Below, piece by piece: positions 9,774-17,606 of a stretch of 32,988 nt of DNA. Made by a program: the position numbers and the translations under genes. Every line of letters starts with the position of its first letter. Within the stretch, counting starts at the first letter, position 1. The stretch spans positions 3,341 to 36,328 of the forward strand of contig UBTA01000001.1 of the NCBI GenBank assembly GCA_900468065.1, written 5' to 3'. Under the pieces are notes generated by a model, which was not told where the DNA came from, did not search any database, and was given only the letters and a program-made list of their open reading frames with translations. The DNA is from Hyphomicrobiales bacterium (GTDB taxonomy: Bacteria > Pseudomonadota > Alphaproteobacteria > Rhizobiales > Rhizobiaceae).

Positions 9774-9884
9774 GATTTTTCCATCGGTTTGGACAGAGGC
9801 TCATGTTGCAGATTCGACGCCCCGAAGGCGCCACCATTTGCGACAGCAAATTTCCCTGAAAGAGAAGAGCGTTTTGAGGGCTGG

Positions 9885-10637
9885 TTATTCCGCGACGCCG
9901 GATGTCGATTTTACGCCGCAAAGCATTTCGCGCTTGCTGCCGAAGCCGGGTGTGCGTTCGACGGTGAAGCCTGCACCTTGCAGGTTGCGGCGGACGAAAC
10001 CGGCGGCGGCATAGGTCGCAAACGTACCGGCATCAGCGGTTTTTTCATAGGCAAGCCGCATCAGCTCCTGCGACCACATGTCGGGATTGCGTTTGGGCGC
10101 GAAGCCATCCAGATACCAGGCATCGAATTTTTCCGTAAAACCACGGATACTCTCAAAGGCTGGGCCGCAGACGACTGTTAGCCGCAGGCCGCCTGCGAAA
10201 CTGAGGTCAATCCGGCCTTCTGGTTGATCCGGCCACTGCGCGTACAGGGCCAGCCGCTCCGCCTCGATCTGCGGCCAGCGCGACAGCGCCCGGCCAATGT
10301 CGGAAGCGCGCATTGGAAACCGCTCGAACGAGACGAAATGAAGGTTTGCCCCTTCAACACGCGTTTCCTTCCATTGCCGCCACGTCTCGCAAAAATTCAG
10401 CCCGGTGCCGAAACCGAGCTCACCGATCCAGAATGTGCCGGGTCTGCGCCAGCGTTCGGGCAGGCCGTTGCCTGTGAGAAAGACATGGCCACATTCCAGC
10501 CGGCCATCTTCACGGCAATAAAAATGGTCGCCAAATTCCTGCGAATAGGGCATATCGCCCTCGTGCCATTCAAGCGTTTGCCTGTTTGGGGTTTGCCCGT
10601 CCGGCGCGGGCATTACGTCCAAATGATTGCGGGTCAT
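9885..10637 (-). CDS. mnmD: tRNA 5-methylaminomethyl-2-thiouridine methyltransferase MnmD
   Basis: A 250-residue SAM-dependent methyltransferase equivalent to the N-terminal half of E. coli MnmC. It carries the start motif LEWHEGDMPYSQEFGDHFYC, the SAM-binding loop FWIGELGFGTGLNFCETW near residue 70 and the catalytic-region block DAWYLDGFAPKRNPDMWSQELM near 170. It performs the last methylation of the wobble uridine to give mnm5s2U34 in tRNA. It stands alone rather than fused to the FAD oxidase, and the oxidase-like gene starts only 38 bp away in the opposite direction. The ATG at 10637 fits the family start. The neighbouring divergent gene supports this call. Confidence 0.92.
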   Translation of the reverse strand: MTRNHLDVMPAPDGQTPNRQTLEWHEGDMPYSQEFGDHFYCREDGRLECGHVFLTGNGLPERWRRPGTFWIGELGFGTGLNFCETWRQWKETRVEGANLHFVSFERFPMRASDIGRALSRWPQIEAERLALYAQWPDQPEGRIDLSFAGGLRLTVVCGPAFESIRGFTEKFDAWYLDGFAPKRNPDMWSQELMRLAYEKTADAGTFATYAAAGFVRRNLQGAGFTVERTPGFGSKREMLCGVKSTSGVAE

Positions 10638-10675
10638 GGCGAACCGATAATCTCCACGTTCAAGAAGGTCAATCG

Positions 10676-11818
10676 ATGGTGGATCTGTTGATTGTCGGCG
10701 GCGGCATCATGGGGCTCTGGGCGGCCGTCATGGCCGATCGGGCCGGGTTGAAAACGCTGCTGGTCGAACGAGACAAGATCGGCGCCGGTGCCAGCGGCGG
10801 CGTGCTCGGCGCTCTGATGCCGTATATGCCGGATCGCTGGGACGACAAGAAACAGTTCCAGTTCGATGCCCTGGTATCGCTCGAGCGCGACATCGCCACC
10901 TTGGAAGCACAAACCGGGGTATCGGCCGGTTACCGCCGTTCCGGCCGCCTGATACCGCTACCCAAGCCGCATCTGCGCACCATTGCGCTGCGCCACGAAC
11001 AGGATGCGCTCGTCAATTGGTGGCTGGGAGACCGGCGGTTTTTCTGGCATGTGCAGGATAGTCCGGCAGCGGCCGGCTGGCCTGAAAACGAAGCCATGGC
11101 GAGTGGCGTCGTGTTCGATACGCTGGCCGCCCGCGTCGATCCGCGCTTGCTGCTTGCGCTGTTGGCCAGGGCGCTCGGCCAGTCGCGTCATGTTCAGATC
11201 GAGGAAGGGCGGGCGCTTGCCGGTCTCGATCCGGTCGCCGGCAAGGCGACGTTTTCAGACGGATATTCCCTATCTTTCGGTGCCTGCATTCTTGCTGCCG
11301 GCGTCGATACTTTCGGGCATCTGGATGCGCTTCCCGATAAACCGGCAGCAGCGTCCAGTGGAACGGCCGTCAAAGGGCAGGCGGCTGTGCTGAAAGCCGA
11401 TCTTGATTCCGCATTGCCGGTCATATTCCTGGACGGGCTCTACGTCGTGCCACATGACAACGGTCTTGTGGCAGTGGGCAGCACCAGCGAAAACAGTTTT
11501 GCCGATCCCGTGTCGAACGACCACCTGCTTGACGATCTCCTGGCGCGGGCACGCGCGGTGGTGCCCTTGCTTGCCGATGCTCCTGTGGTCGAGCGCTGGG
11601 CCGGCTTACGGCCCAAAGCCATCGGCCGCGATCCGATGGTCGGCCGTCACCCGGATCATCAGCGGCTCTATACCCTGACCGGCGGCTTCAAGATCAGCTT
11701 CGGACTGGCACATCGCCTCGCGGCCAGCGTCATCGGCGAAATGGCGGGACAGCGGGACGAGGCACTGCCGGACTCGTTCCGCTGCGCCAGTCACTTTTCC
11801 CTGCTGCGCGCGTCCTGA
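10676..11818 (+). CDS. FAD-dependent oxidoreductase, DAO family, MnmC-oxidase-like
   Basis: A 380-residue flavoprotein. The N terminus is the dinucleotide fold VDLLIVGGGIMGLWAAVMADRAG (Gly-rich loop at residues 7-13), followed by GAGASGGVLGALMPY, which resembles the GASG-x-GALYP signature of the MnmC oxidase domain. The C-terminal FAD contact is in RWAGLRPKAIGRDPMVG and TGGFKISFGLAHRLA. Members oxidise amines; the divergent mnmD gene 38 bp away suggests it removes the carboxymethyl group of cmnm5s2U34 in tRNA, acting before MnmD. A ThiO/glycine oxidase role is the alternative. The ATG at 10676 has AAGG 8 nt upstream, so the longer open frame from 10586 is not used. Confidence 0.85.
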   Translation: MVDLLIVGGGIMGLWAAVMADRAGLKTLLVERDKIGAGASGGVLGALMPYMPDRWDDKKQFQFDALVSLERDIATLEAQTGVSAGYRRSGRLIPLPKPHLRTIALRHEQDALVNWWLGDRRFFWHVQDSPAAAGWPENEAMASGVVFDTLAARVDPRLLLALLARALGQSRHVQIEEGRALAGLDPVAGKATFSDGYSLSFGACILAAGVDTFGHLDALPDKPAAASSGTAVKGQAAVLKADLDSALPVIFLDGLYVVPHDNGLVAVGSTSENSFADPVSNDHLLDDLLARARAVVPLLADAPVVERWAGLRPKAIGRDPMVGRHPDHQRLYTLTGGFKISFGLAHRLAASVIGEMAGQRDEALPDSFRCASHFSLLRAS

Positions 11819-11861
11819 CTTCTTTCCACCTTCCGGAAAGCAGTCTCTATTTCGCAGTGGT

Positions 11862-12340
11862 CTATGCTTCGATCATCTGCGCCTGCGCGGCAATCTGCGT
11901 TTCCTGGAATTTCGTGTTCTGACCGGCTGCGATCATCCTCCGTGCTGCTTGCTCATCACATAAAGCGGTCTTCCTTCCTCGTGCCCTTCCAGCGGTATCC
12001 CTGTTGGACCGACCGGGCACTGACGGACATTGACGGCTGCTATGGTGTCGCTGAGGAAGGTGATGTGCTCCACATCGTAATAGGCATATTCCTCGCTGAG
12101 CGCGGGTGTGAGCACTTTTGCCGTGAAATCATGGATTTCCGGCCATCCGGTAAGCCGGCGTCCGAACGCCGTGACCCAGACGGCTTGTGGCGTCAGCAGG
12201 CCGGTGAAGCCTTCGACATCGCGATTCCATTGCATCGTTTCCAGCCGTTCGACCACCGCGATGATCAAGGCAATGTCGCGTGGGCGGTCTGGTGGCGACG
12301 TAGGAGCATAGGTGACCGCGGGTTGAGAGGGCACTCTCAT
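11862..12340 (-). pseudogene. SgcJ/EcaC-family NTF2-like protein, frameshifted near its C terminus
   Basis: The frame from the ATG at 12340 encodes an NTF2-fold protein (ALIIAVVERLETMQWNRDVEGFTGLLTPQAVWVTAFGRRLTGWPEI) of the SgcJ/EcaC family, but stops at 11933 after KQHGG. In the next frame, starting at 11936, the missing family ending continues as MIAAGQNTKFQETQIAAQAQ and reaches a natural stop at 11862. Homologs read KWLIAAGQNTK at this point, so one base has been lost around 11934-11940. The truncated product lacks the last strand of the fold. The start overlaps the upstream DUF6506 stop as ATGA, so the two are translationally coupled. An upstream ATG at 12388 is less likely. Sequencing error versus true mutation cannot be told from this sequence. 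Confidence 0.8.
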
Positions 12341-12972
12341 TTGTTCTTCCCGATCTGCGCGCGCCGAGGGGCGCTCACCCGATTCCAAATCGCCGTGGAG
12401 GTCCTCGGGATCGTGGCCTCCAGTGTGAAACTGCCGATCCCGACAGGTGCGCGCCCCTCAACGGCATCGATCACCGCCGCGGCACCTGCGCTGGTGAAAC
12501 CGCCATAGAGTTCGATCAGCCCGACGCCATCGTCGACAAGTGCGCGCGCAATGGCAGCCGCCGCCGCTTCAGCCGCAACGGCAAAAAATGTCATACGCAA
12601 CGGTGGAAAATCCTGGTTGAACCGGTCTTTTTGCGGGTCGGCATTTGGCTCGAGGAAAATGAAAGCCCCGGGCGGTGGCACTCCGTTGTCATAGGCAGCG
12701 CTGTAGCGAGCGGCAGGGGTGAGAGATTCCATGCCGAATGTCACCGAGCTGACCCGGATATTCGATCCGACTGCTGCTTGCACGATCGGCCGCCACCGGG
12801 GCGATATGCCGCCGCAGAGCTCGATCAATTCCACCCCTTCCCGAGCGAGACCGGAGGCTACGTCCAAAAGCTCGTCCACGCGCCCGATCGCCACGATTGT
12901 CAGTCCTGCGCGCTCGATACGGTCCCGTGCGGGATCAGTGCCAGCGGCTTCATAAATGATTGCCTTTTTCAT
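12337..12972 (-). CDS. DUF6506-like protein with two tandem copies of the domain
   Basis: A 211-residue soluble protein from the ATG at 12972, which has GGAGAGAG just upstream; an in-frame start 19 codons earlier lacks support. It resembles the DUF6506 family, known to me only as small uncharacterised proteins. The chain is an internal duplication: residues 1-83 and about 101-188 share the pattern GVELIELCGG (46-55) versus GVGLIELYGG (149-158), followed by a strand with Ser and Phe (VSSVTFGMES / GIGSFTLEAT). The second half begins with FIFLEPNADP. It overlaps the NTF2-like gene by ATGA and is divergent from a LysR gene, which probably controls it. No catalytic residues can be assigned; function is unknown. 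Confidence 0.75.
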   Translation of the reverse strand: MKKAIIYEAAGTDPARDRIERAGLTIVAIGRVDELLDVASGLAREGVELIELCGGISPRWRPIVQAAVGSNIRVSSVTFGMESLTPAARYSAAYDNGVPPPGAFIFLEPNADPQKDRFNQDFPPLRMTFFAVAAEAAAAAIARALVDDGVGLIELYGGFTSAGAAAVIDAVEGRAPVGIGSFTLEATIPRTSTAIWNRVSAPRRAQIGKNK

Positions 12973-13014
12973 CTCTCTCTCCAGGAAATGCGTGACTGGG
13001 AGATTGCAACCGCC

Positions 13015-13050
13015 TTTTGATCTGTGCAATTGCTCAAAAACAGATCAAAA
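13015..13050. promoter_or_regulatory. Perfect inverted repeat, probable LysR operator
   Basis: TTTTGATCTGT (13015-13025) and ACAGATCAAAA (13040-13050) are exact reverse complements with a 14-base spacer that itself begins with the palindrome GCAATTGC. It lies midway between the divergent DUF6506-like gene (start 12972) and LysR gene (start 13063), which is the classical position for a LysR activation/autorepression site. Confidence 0.7.
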
Positions 13051-13062
13051 CGATCGGAATAT

Positions 13063-13974
13063 ATGATCATGCTGGATGCGCTGACACTCGATCAACTTCG
13101 CGTTTTCGTGTCGATTGCCGATACTGGCTCCTTCCGCGCGGCATCTAGGTCGCTTGGGCGGGCGCAATCCGGCTTGAGCAATGCTGTCGCCAACCTTGAA
13201 GCTGAGCTTCAGATTTCCCTGTTCGACCGCGCGCAGCATCGTCCTGTGCTGACCGAGGCGGGAGCGACATTGCTTGCCGACGCCAGGGTGCTTCTGATCA
13301 AGGCGGATGTGCTTCGCGCCCGCGCAAACAGTTTCCATCAGGGCATTGAAGCGGTTCTCAGAGTAGCGCTTGATCCCCTTCTTCCGTTGCCACGCATAGC
13401 CGGGGCGTTTCGGCGGTTCAGCCAGGCATTTCCGCAGGTAAGACTGGAACTGGAGACTGCCCCGATGACCGCTGCCTTGGCAACTGTTCTGGACGGCCGG
13501 TGCGACCTCGGCTTCACGGCTGCGGATGAGCAGGACCCTCATGTGGTGATCCAGGCGATTGGCAGGATTGCCGGTTTGATTGCCGTATGCCGTTCGGACC
13601 ACGAACTGGCGCGTCCCAAGGATGGAGAGAAATGGACAACGGTCGCTCTCTCGGATCATTTACAGGTGGTGATATCGGATCCTTCCCTGCGCTCACAGGA
13701 CCGGAATTTCGGGGTGCTGTCACAGAGGATCTATCGGGTCGGAGACATCGCAACCAAACAAGCGCTAATTCTGGCAGGCGTTGGATGGGGATATCTGCCT
13801 TCCTGGATGGTCGAAGATGAGATTGCTGCCGGCAGGCTGGTACGCGTTCCTCTCGCTACACACGGGACGCAGGAGACGCAGCCTTTGACGCTTTATGCGA
13901 TCCGCCGCATCGATCGACCATTCGGGCCGGCCGCGTCCGGGTTATGCCGTATCTTGGAGGAGGATTTTGGCTGA
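13063..13974 (+). CDS. LysR family transcriptional regulator
   Basis: A 303-residue LysR-type regulator. The N-terminal winged helix-turn-helix is LTLDQLRVFVSIADTGSFRAASRSLGRAQSGLSNAVANLEAELQ, split here as LDQLRVFVSIADTGSFRAAS and RAQSGLSNAVANLEAEL (about residues 7-50), followed by the linker helix and a periplasmic-binding-protein-like sensor domain. The start was taken at 13063; ATG 13069 is equally possible and places the weak GGAA ribosome site at better spacing. The gene is divergent from the DUF6506-like/NTF2-like pair with a perfect inverted repeat between them, so it very likely regulates that pair and itself. The inducer cannot be predicted. Confidence 0.9.
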   Translation: MIMLDALTLDQLRVFVSIADTGSFRAASRSLGRAQSGLSNAVANLEAELQISLFDRAQHRPVLTEAGATLLADARVLLIKADVLRARANSFHQGIEAVLRVALDPLLPLPRIAGAFRRFSQAFPQVRLELETAPMTAALATVLDGRCDLGFTAADEQDPHVVIQAIGRIAGLIAVCRSDHELARPKDGEKWTTVALSDHLQVVISDPSLRSQDRNFGVLSQRIYRVGDIATKQALILAGVGWGYLPSWMVEDEIAAGRLVRVPLATHGTQETQPLTLYAIRRIDRPFGPAASGLCRILEEDFG

Positions 13975-14037
13975 TCTCTTGCGGGATCGTGAAGCCTGCC
14001 GTGAGGCTGTCGCTTGCGTTCTGATCGGCAACGCAAA

Positions 14038-14062
14038 AAGCCCTGCTTCGCGAGCAGGGCTT
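14038..14062 (-). terminator. Intrinsic terminator of the PRC-barrel gene
   Basis: Perfect 10-bp arms AAGCCCTGCT (14038-14047) and AGCAGGGCTT (14053-14062) with a 5-base loop. Reading the minus strand the stem runs into TTTTTGCG, so it terminates the PRC-barrel transcript that ends at 14085. It may also block read-through from the LysR gene. Confidence 0.8.
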
Positions 14063-14084
14063 CGTGGACAAAAATCGGGAGTGA

Positions 14085-14474
14085 TTACATCCAGTATGGG
14101 GGCACGCCGTAGTAATCGTAGACGCGGCGGCCATTTTCCTTGTTCCAGTCGTATTCGTCGTCGCCATGATATTTCGGCGCGCTTTCGACCTGTTCGCGGG
14201 TGATATCGGTGCGGTAGCCGCCTAGGCTCTCGTCATAGCTGAGCTTCTGCCACGGAAGCGGATAGTGATCTTCGCCGATACCGAGGAAGCCGCCAAAGCC
14301 GAGGACGGCATAGGAGACGCGGCCGCTGCGCTTTTCCAGGATCACACGTTCGATCGTGCCGATATGCTTTCCGTCCTGGCCATAAACGCGGGTACCTTCG
14401 ACCTTGTCGCTGGCGATCAGGTCGTGCGTTTCCTTGATGCTGGCATCCTGGATAGTGCTGTCCTGGTAGATCAT
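14085..14474 (-). CDS. PRC-barrel domain-containing protein
   Basis: A 129-residue protein with a PRC-barrel in residues ~15-95: ASDKVEGTRVYGQDGKHIG followed by TIERVILEKRSGRVSYAVLGFGGFLGIGEDHYPLPW, the usual pattern of the rhizobial stand-alone PRC-barrel proteins. The C-terminal part is acidic and aromatic (DDEYDWNKENGRRVYDYYGVPPYWM). PRC-barrels occur in photosynthetic reaction-centre subunit H and in RimM; stand-alone proteins like this are often stress-induced in alphaproteobacteria, with unknown mechanism. The start has GGAGACG 8 nt upstream. Monocistronic, with its own terminator at 14038-14062. Confidence 0.9.
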   Translation of the reverse strand: MIYQDSTIQDASIKETHDLIASDKVEGTRVYGQDGKHIGTIERVILEKRSGRVSYAVLGFGGFLGIGEDHYPLPWQKLSYDESLGGYRTDITREQVESAPKYHGDDEYDWNKENGRRVYDYYGVPPYWM

Positions 14475-14533
14475 GTTTCGTCTCCGTTTTTAATGTTACC
14501 GCTGAGAAAACGAAGCAAAAGCCGGTTGGTTCC

Positions 14534-14557
14534 GTCCGAAAATCGGCATTTTCAGAC
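14534..14557. repeat. Imperfect inverted repeat between PRC-barrel and DUF1045 genes
   Basis: GTCCGAAAAT (14534-14543) and ATTTTCAGAC (14548-14557) pair with a single mismatch (a G-U pair in RNA) across a 4-base loop CGGC. It lies 60 bp upstream of the PRC-barrel start and 121 bp upstream of the DUF1045 start. It could be a regulatory site; there is no T-run of terminator type. Confidence 0.35.
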
Positions 14558-14678
14558 AGGATTCCGTTTTCAGGAGAAACAGAGGATCGGTCATTGGCCA
14601 GCGGCCGCCCCATTCGTCATTGTGTCATGCAAATCACTTAACCCCGGCTTCAGAACGAGTTTCAACGGAGCGGAGCCG

Positions 14679-15485
14679 ATGCGGTACGCTATCTATTTTA
14701 CGCCGTCGATGTACGATCCCCTGTCGGTCGCCGCCGCAAGCTGGCTTGGCCGCAACGTCTATTCCGGCGAAGCCCCGGAGGCGCCGTCCATTGCCGGTTT
14801 TAGCCGGCAGGAGCTGGCGTTTCACACGGCGGTGCCGCGCCGTTATGGATTTCACGGAACGATCAAGGCACCGTTCCGCCTGCATGATGACACCAGCGAG
14901 CCGGCGCTTCTCAAATCGCTGATGCATTTCGCCAGCACGATGACCCCGTTCGAGATCCCGAAGATGGAAATCGGACGGCACGGCGAGTTCTTTGGCCTTG
15001 CACCATCAGCGCCCTGTGAACAAATGAACCATCTGGCCGCTTCAGTGATTCAGGCATTCGACGCGTTTCGGGCGCCCTTGAGCGATATCGAGATCGAGCG
15101 GCGGGACCCGGACCGGCTGACAGCACCGCAGTTTTCCAATCTTCATCGCTGGGGCTATCCTTATGTGATGGATGAATTCCGCTTTCACATGATGCTGACA
15201 GGCCCGGTGAATTCCAATCTCAACGCACGCTTCGAGACCGCCTTGCGTGATTTCTTCGAGCCGGTGATCGCGGGTCCACTGAAAATTTCCAGCCTTGCCT
15301 TGTTCATCGAGCCGGAACCAGGTGCGCCGTTGCGCGTGCATTCGCAGCACCCGCTCGGCAAACTATCGGCGCATCGGCCAGCCGTTGCCGGCGCAAAGGC
15401 CAGTGCTATGGCGCTGACCACTATGCCACGCGTTTCCGAATCGAAGGCGGCTGTGGCTGCCCGCCTGCTACAGGCGAGCTGCTGA
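14679..15485 (+). CDS. DUF1045 protein, 2H phosphoesterase-like
   Basis: A 268-residue protein of the DUF1045 family, often encoded near phosphonate (phn) genes in alphaproteobacteria and related to 2H phosphoesterases. The N terminus MRYAIYFTPSMYDPLSVAAASWLGRNVYSG and LPRRYGFHGTIKAPF-like stretch are typical; the first 2H motif is His59-Gly60-Thr61. The second expected motif appears as DEFRFHMMLTG with His170, but the Ser/Thr two positions later is Met172. The last ~30 residues are a less conserved tail. No phn genes are in this window. The ATG at 14679 is chosen by family alignment; the open frame extends 138 codons further upstream without family resemblance. Confidence 0.85.
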   Translation: MRYAIYFTPSMYDPLSVAAASWLGRNVYSGEAPEAPSIAGFSRQELAFHTAVPRRYGFHGTIKAPFRLHDDTSEPALLKSLMHFASTMTPFEIPKMEIGRHGEFFGLAPSAPCEQMNHLAASVIQAFDAFRAPLSDIEIERRDPDRLTAPQFSNLHRWGYPYVMDEFRFHMMLTGPVNSNLNARFETALRDFFEPVIAGPLKISSLALFIEPEPGAPLRVHSQHPLGKLSAHRPAVAGAKASAMALTTMPRVSESKAAVAARLLQASC

Positions 15486-15617
15486 GCGGCTGATGCCGTT
15501 TCGACTGTTGAAGGTTCGGGCTATTCAAGCTTTGGACAGATCGCTGTTCGCCACCATTTTGACTTCGATTTTCCGCCCCCGGATGCTACCGTCCCGGCAA
15601 ATTCGAAGGGTGATTTC

Positions 15618-16547
15618 ATGACAGACCAATCTTATCCACGCGATCTCATCGGCTATGGCCGCAATCCGCCGCAGGTCCGCTGGCCGGGCGATGCGCGTAT
15701 CGCCGTGCAGTTCGTGGTCAACTACGAAGAGGGCGGCGAGAGCTGCATTCTCGACAGTGACAAGGCATCCGAATCGCTGCTGTCGGAAATCGTCGGTGCG
15801 CAGCCCTGGGCCGGCCAGCGCAACCTCAACATGGAATCGATCTACGAATATGGTTCGCGTGCCGGCTTCTGGCGGCTTTGGCGGATGTTTACCAGCCGCA
15901 ATGTCGATGTCACCGTCTATGGCGTGACGCTTGCCATGGCGCGCAATCCGGAAGCGGTTGCCGCCATGAAGGAAGCAGGCTGGGAAATCGCCAGCCACGG
16001 TTATCGCTGGCTGGAATACAAGGATTTTTCCGAGGACGAAGAGCGCAAGCATATCCTCGATGCCGTGCGTTTGCACACCGAACTGACGGGCTCGCATCCG
16101 CTCGGCATGTACCAAGGCAAGCCTTCGGACAACACGCTGAAGCTGGTGATCGAAGAGGGCGGCTTTGTCTATTCCTCCGACAGCTATGCCGACGAACTGC
16201 CCTATTGGGTACCGGGCCTCACCAAAGACAAGCCCCACCTGATCATCCCCTATACGCTCGATGCCAACGACATGCGCTTTGCAACGCCGCAGGGGTTCAA
16301 TTCCGGCGACCAATTCTTTGCGTATCTCAAGGACACGTTCGACGTGCTCTATGCCGAAGGCAAGGACGGCAGCCCGAAGATGATGAATGTCGGCCTGCAT
16401 TGCCGCCTTGTCGGCCGCCCGGGCCGGGCCGCAGCACTTGCCCGTTTCCTCGATTACGTTCTCAGCCACGAAAAAGTCTGGACGCCGAAACGCATCGACA
16501 TCGCCCGGCACTGGCAGGAACATCACAAGCCGGAAGGTGGTCTGTGA
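15618..16547 (+). CDS. puuE: Allantoinase PuuE, polysaccharide-deacetylase type
   Basis: A 309-residue cytoplasmic hydrolase of the metal-independent PuuE class. It opens MTDQSYPRDLIGYGRNPPQVRWPG, as PuuE proteins do, and contains VDVTVYGVTLAMARNPEAV, the deacetylase-fold block GWEIASHGYRWLEY (about residues 121-134), GMYQGKPSDNT and GLHCRLVGRPGRAAAL. It opens the hydantoin ring of (S)-allantoin to allantoate. The start has AGGGTGA 5 nt upstream. It is the first gene of a plus-strand operon: its stop shares one base with the uraD start (TGATG), then allA and uraH follow. The 132-bp spacer upstream should hold the operon promoter. Confidence 0.96.
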   Translation: MTDQSYPRDLIGYGRNPPQVRWPGDARIAVQFVVNYEEGGESCILDSDKASESLLSEIVGAQPWAGQRNLNMESIYEYGSRAGFWRLWRMFTSRNVDVTVYGVTLAMARNPEAVAAMKEAGWEIASHGYRWLEYKDFSEDEERKHILDAVRLHTELTGSHPLGMYQGKPSDNTLKLVIEEGGFVYSSDSYADELPYWVPGLTKDKPHLIIPYTLDANDMRFATPQGFNSGDQFFAYLKDTFDVLYAEGKDGSPKMMNVGLHCRLVGRPGRAAALARFLDYVLSHEKVWTPKRIDIARHWQEHHKPEGGL

Positions 16548-17050
16548 TGCTGGCGCGGGATGAGTTTGTCGCACGGTTTGGCGGCATCTTCGAGCATTCG
16601 CCCTGGGTGGCGGAACGTGCTTTTGACGCGACCCCGGATATTTCGCTGACGTCAGACGGTGTGCATGAGGCACTTGTTGCGCCGTTTAGGGCAGCCTCGC
16701 AAGCCGAGCGTCTTGCAGTCCTTCAAGCCCATCCGGATCTTGCCGGCAAGCTGGCCATTGCCGGAGGACTGACGGAGGATTCCAGGGCGGAGCAGGCGGG
16801 CGCCGGGCTGGACCGGCTGAGCGCGACCGAGCATGCACGGTTTACCGGACTGAATACCGCCTACACGGAGAAATTCGGCTTTCCCTTCATCATCGCGGTG
16901 AAGGGCCTGAACAAGGACGATATTCTCGCTGCATTCGAAAGCCGGATTGACAATAGTCTCGAAGAGGAATTTGAAACGGCTTCTGCGCAGGTCGAAAAGA
17001 TCGCGCTGTTGCGTTTGCGTTCACTGCTTCCGGGAGAAGACAATGCCTGA
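16547..17050 (+). CDS. uraD: 2-oxo-4-hydroxy-4-carboxy-5-ureidoimidazoline decarboxylase
   Basis: A 167-residue all-helical OHCU decarboxylase. It converts OHCU, the unstable product of UraH, to (S)-allantoin. Family marks are FVARFGGIFEHSPWVAERAF at the N terminus, the active-site HPDLAGKLA (about residues 64-72) with the catalytic His, and the KFGFPFIIAVKGLNKDDIL block with the FPFI signature. The ATG lies in the TGATG overlap with puuE, so translation is coupled. The gene order puuE-uraD-allA-uraH places three consecutive steps plus ureidoglycolate cleavage on one transcript. Confidence 0.96.
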   Translation: MLARDEFVARFGGIFEHSPWVAERAFDATPDISLTSDGVHEALVAPFRAASQAERLAVLQAHPDLAGKLAIAGGLTEDSRAEQAGAGLDRLSATEHARFTGLNTAYTEKFGFPFIIAVKGLNKDDILAAFESRIDNSLEEEFETASAQVEKIALLRLRSLLPGEDNA

Positions 17051-17092
17051 GACGAAACCGCCATGCCATTTCACGGCGGCACTGACGATCTG

Positions 17093-17590
17093 ATGCCACA
17101 GTTCCTGACCATCGAGCCGCTGACGCAAGCGGCATTCGCGCCTTTCGGAACTGTTATCGAGCCTGATCCGGAAACGATGCGGTTGATCAACGGCGGCTCC
17201 ACCGAGCGGTTTCATGCACTGGGCCGCGCCGATGTGAGCGGCGAAGACGCCCGCGTGATCATCAATATTTTCCGGGGCCAGCCACGCAGTTTTCCCTATT
17301 CCGTGACGATGATGGAACGCCATCCGCTGGGCTCGCAGAGCTTTTCGCCGCTCGGCGGCGGTTCTTGGCTTGCAGTCGTTGCGCCCGATGAGGGCGGAAA
17401 ACCGGGATTGCCGCGCGTCTTTCTGGCAACCGCCGCACAGGGCGTCAATTATGGCCGCAATGTCTGGCATCATCCGCTGATGGCCGTCGGCGCGGTCAGC
17501 GATTTCCTGGTTGTCGACCGCGACGGGCCGGGCAACAATCTGGAAGAGGTTTTCTACGACGAGCCTTTCGTCATCGCCAATCCCTTCTGA
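17093..17590 (+). CDS. allA: Ureidoglycolate lyase AllA
   Basis: A 165-residue cupin-fold enzyme that splits (S)-ureidoglycolate into glyoxylate and urea. Recognised from [20 protein letters not shown] at the N terminus, [19 protein letters not shown] in the centre and the signature [15 protein letters not shown] near residue 122. The start at 17093 matches the family start; an ATG at 17063 would add ten residues, and neither has a strong ribosome site. It follows uraD by 42 nt and precedes uraH by 16 nt. The enzyme producing its substrate from allantoate (allantoicase, or allantoate amidohydrolase plus later steps) is not in the window. Confidence 0.95.
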   Translation: MPQFLTIEPLTQAAFAPFGTVIEPDPETMRLINGGSTERFHALGRADVSGEDARVIINIFRGQPRSFPYSVTMMERHPLGSQSFSPLGGGSWLAVVAPDEGGKPGLPRVFLATAAQGVNYGRNVWHHPLMAVGAVSDFLVVDRDGPGNNLEEVFYDEPFVIANPF

Positions 17591-17606
17591 TGCATACGAG
17601 GTTTCT

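Noticed and set aside
8160-10181. 673-codon plus-strand open frame opposite the MttB-family and mnmD genes
   Set aside because: It spans two real genes and their spacer on the other strand and its translation resembles no protein family.
14265-14678. 138-codon upstream extension of the DUF1045 frame
   Set aside because: It is antisense to the PRC-barrel gene and the family start aligns with the ATG at 14679.
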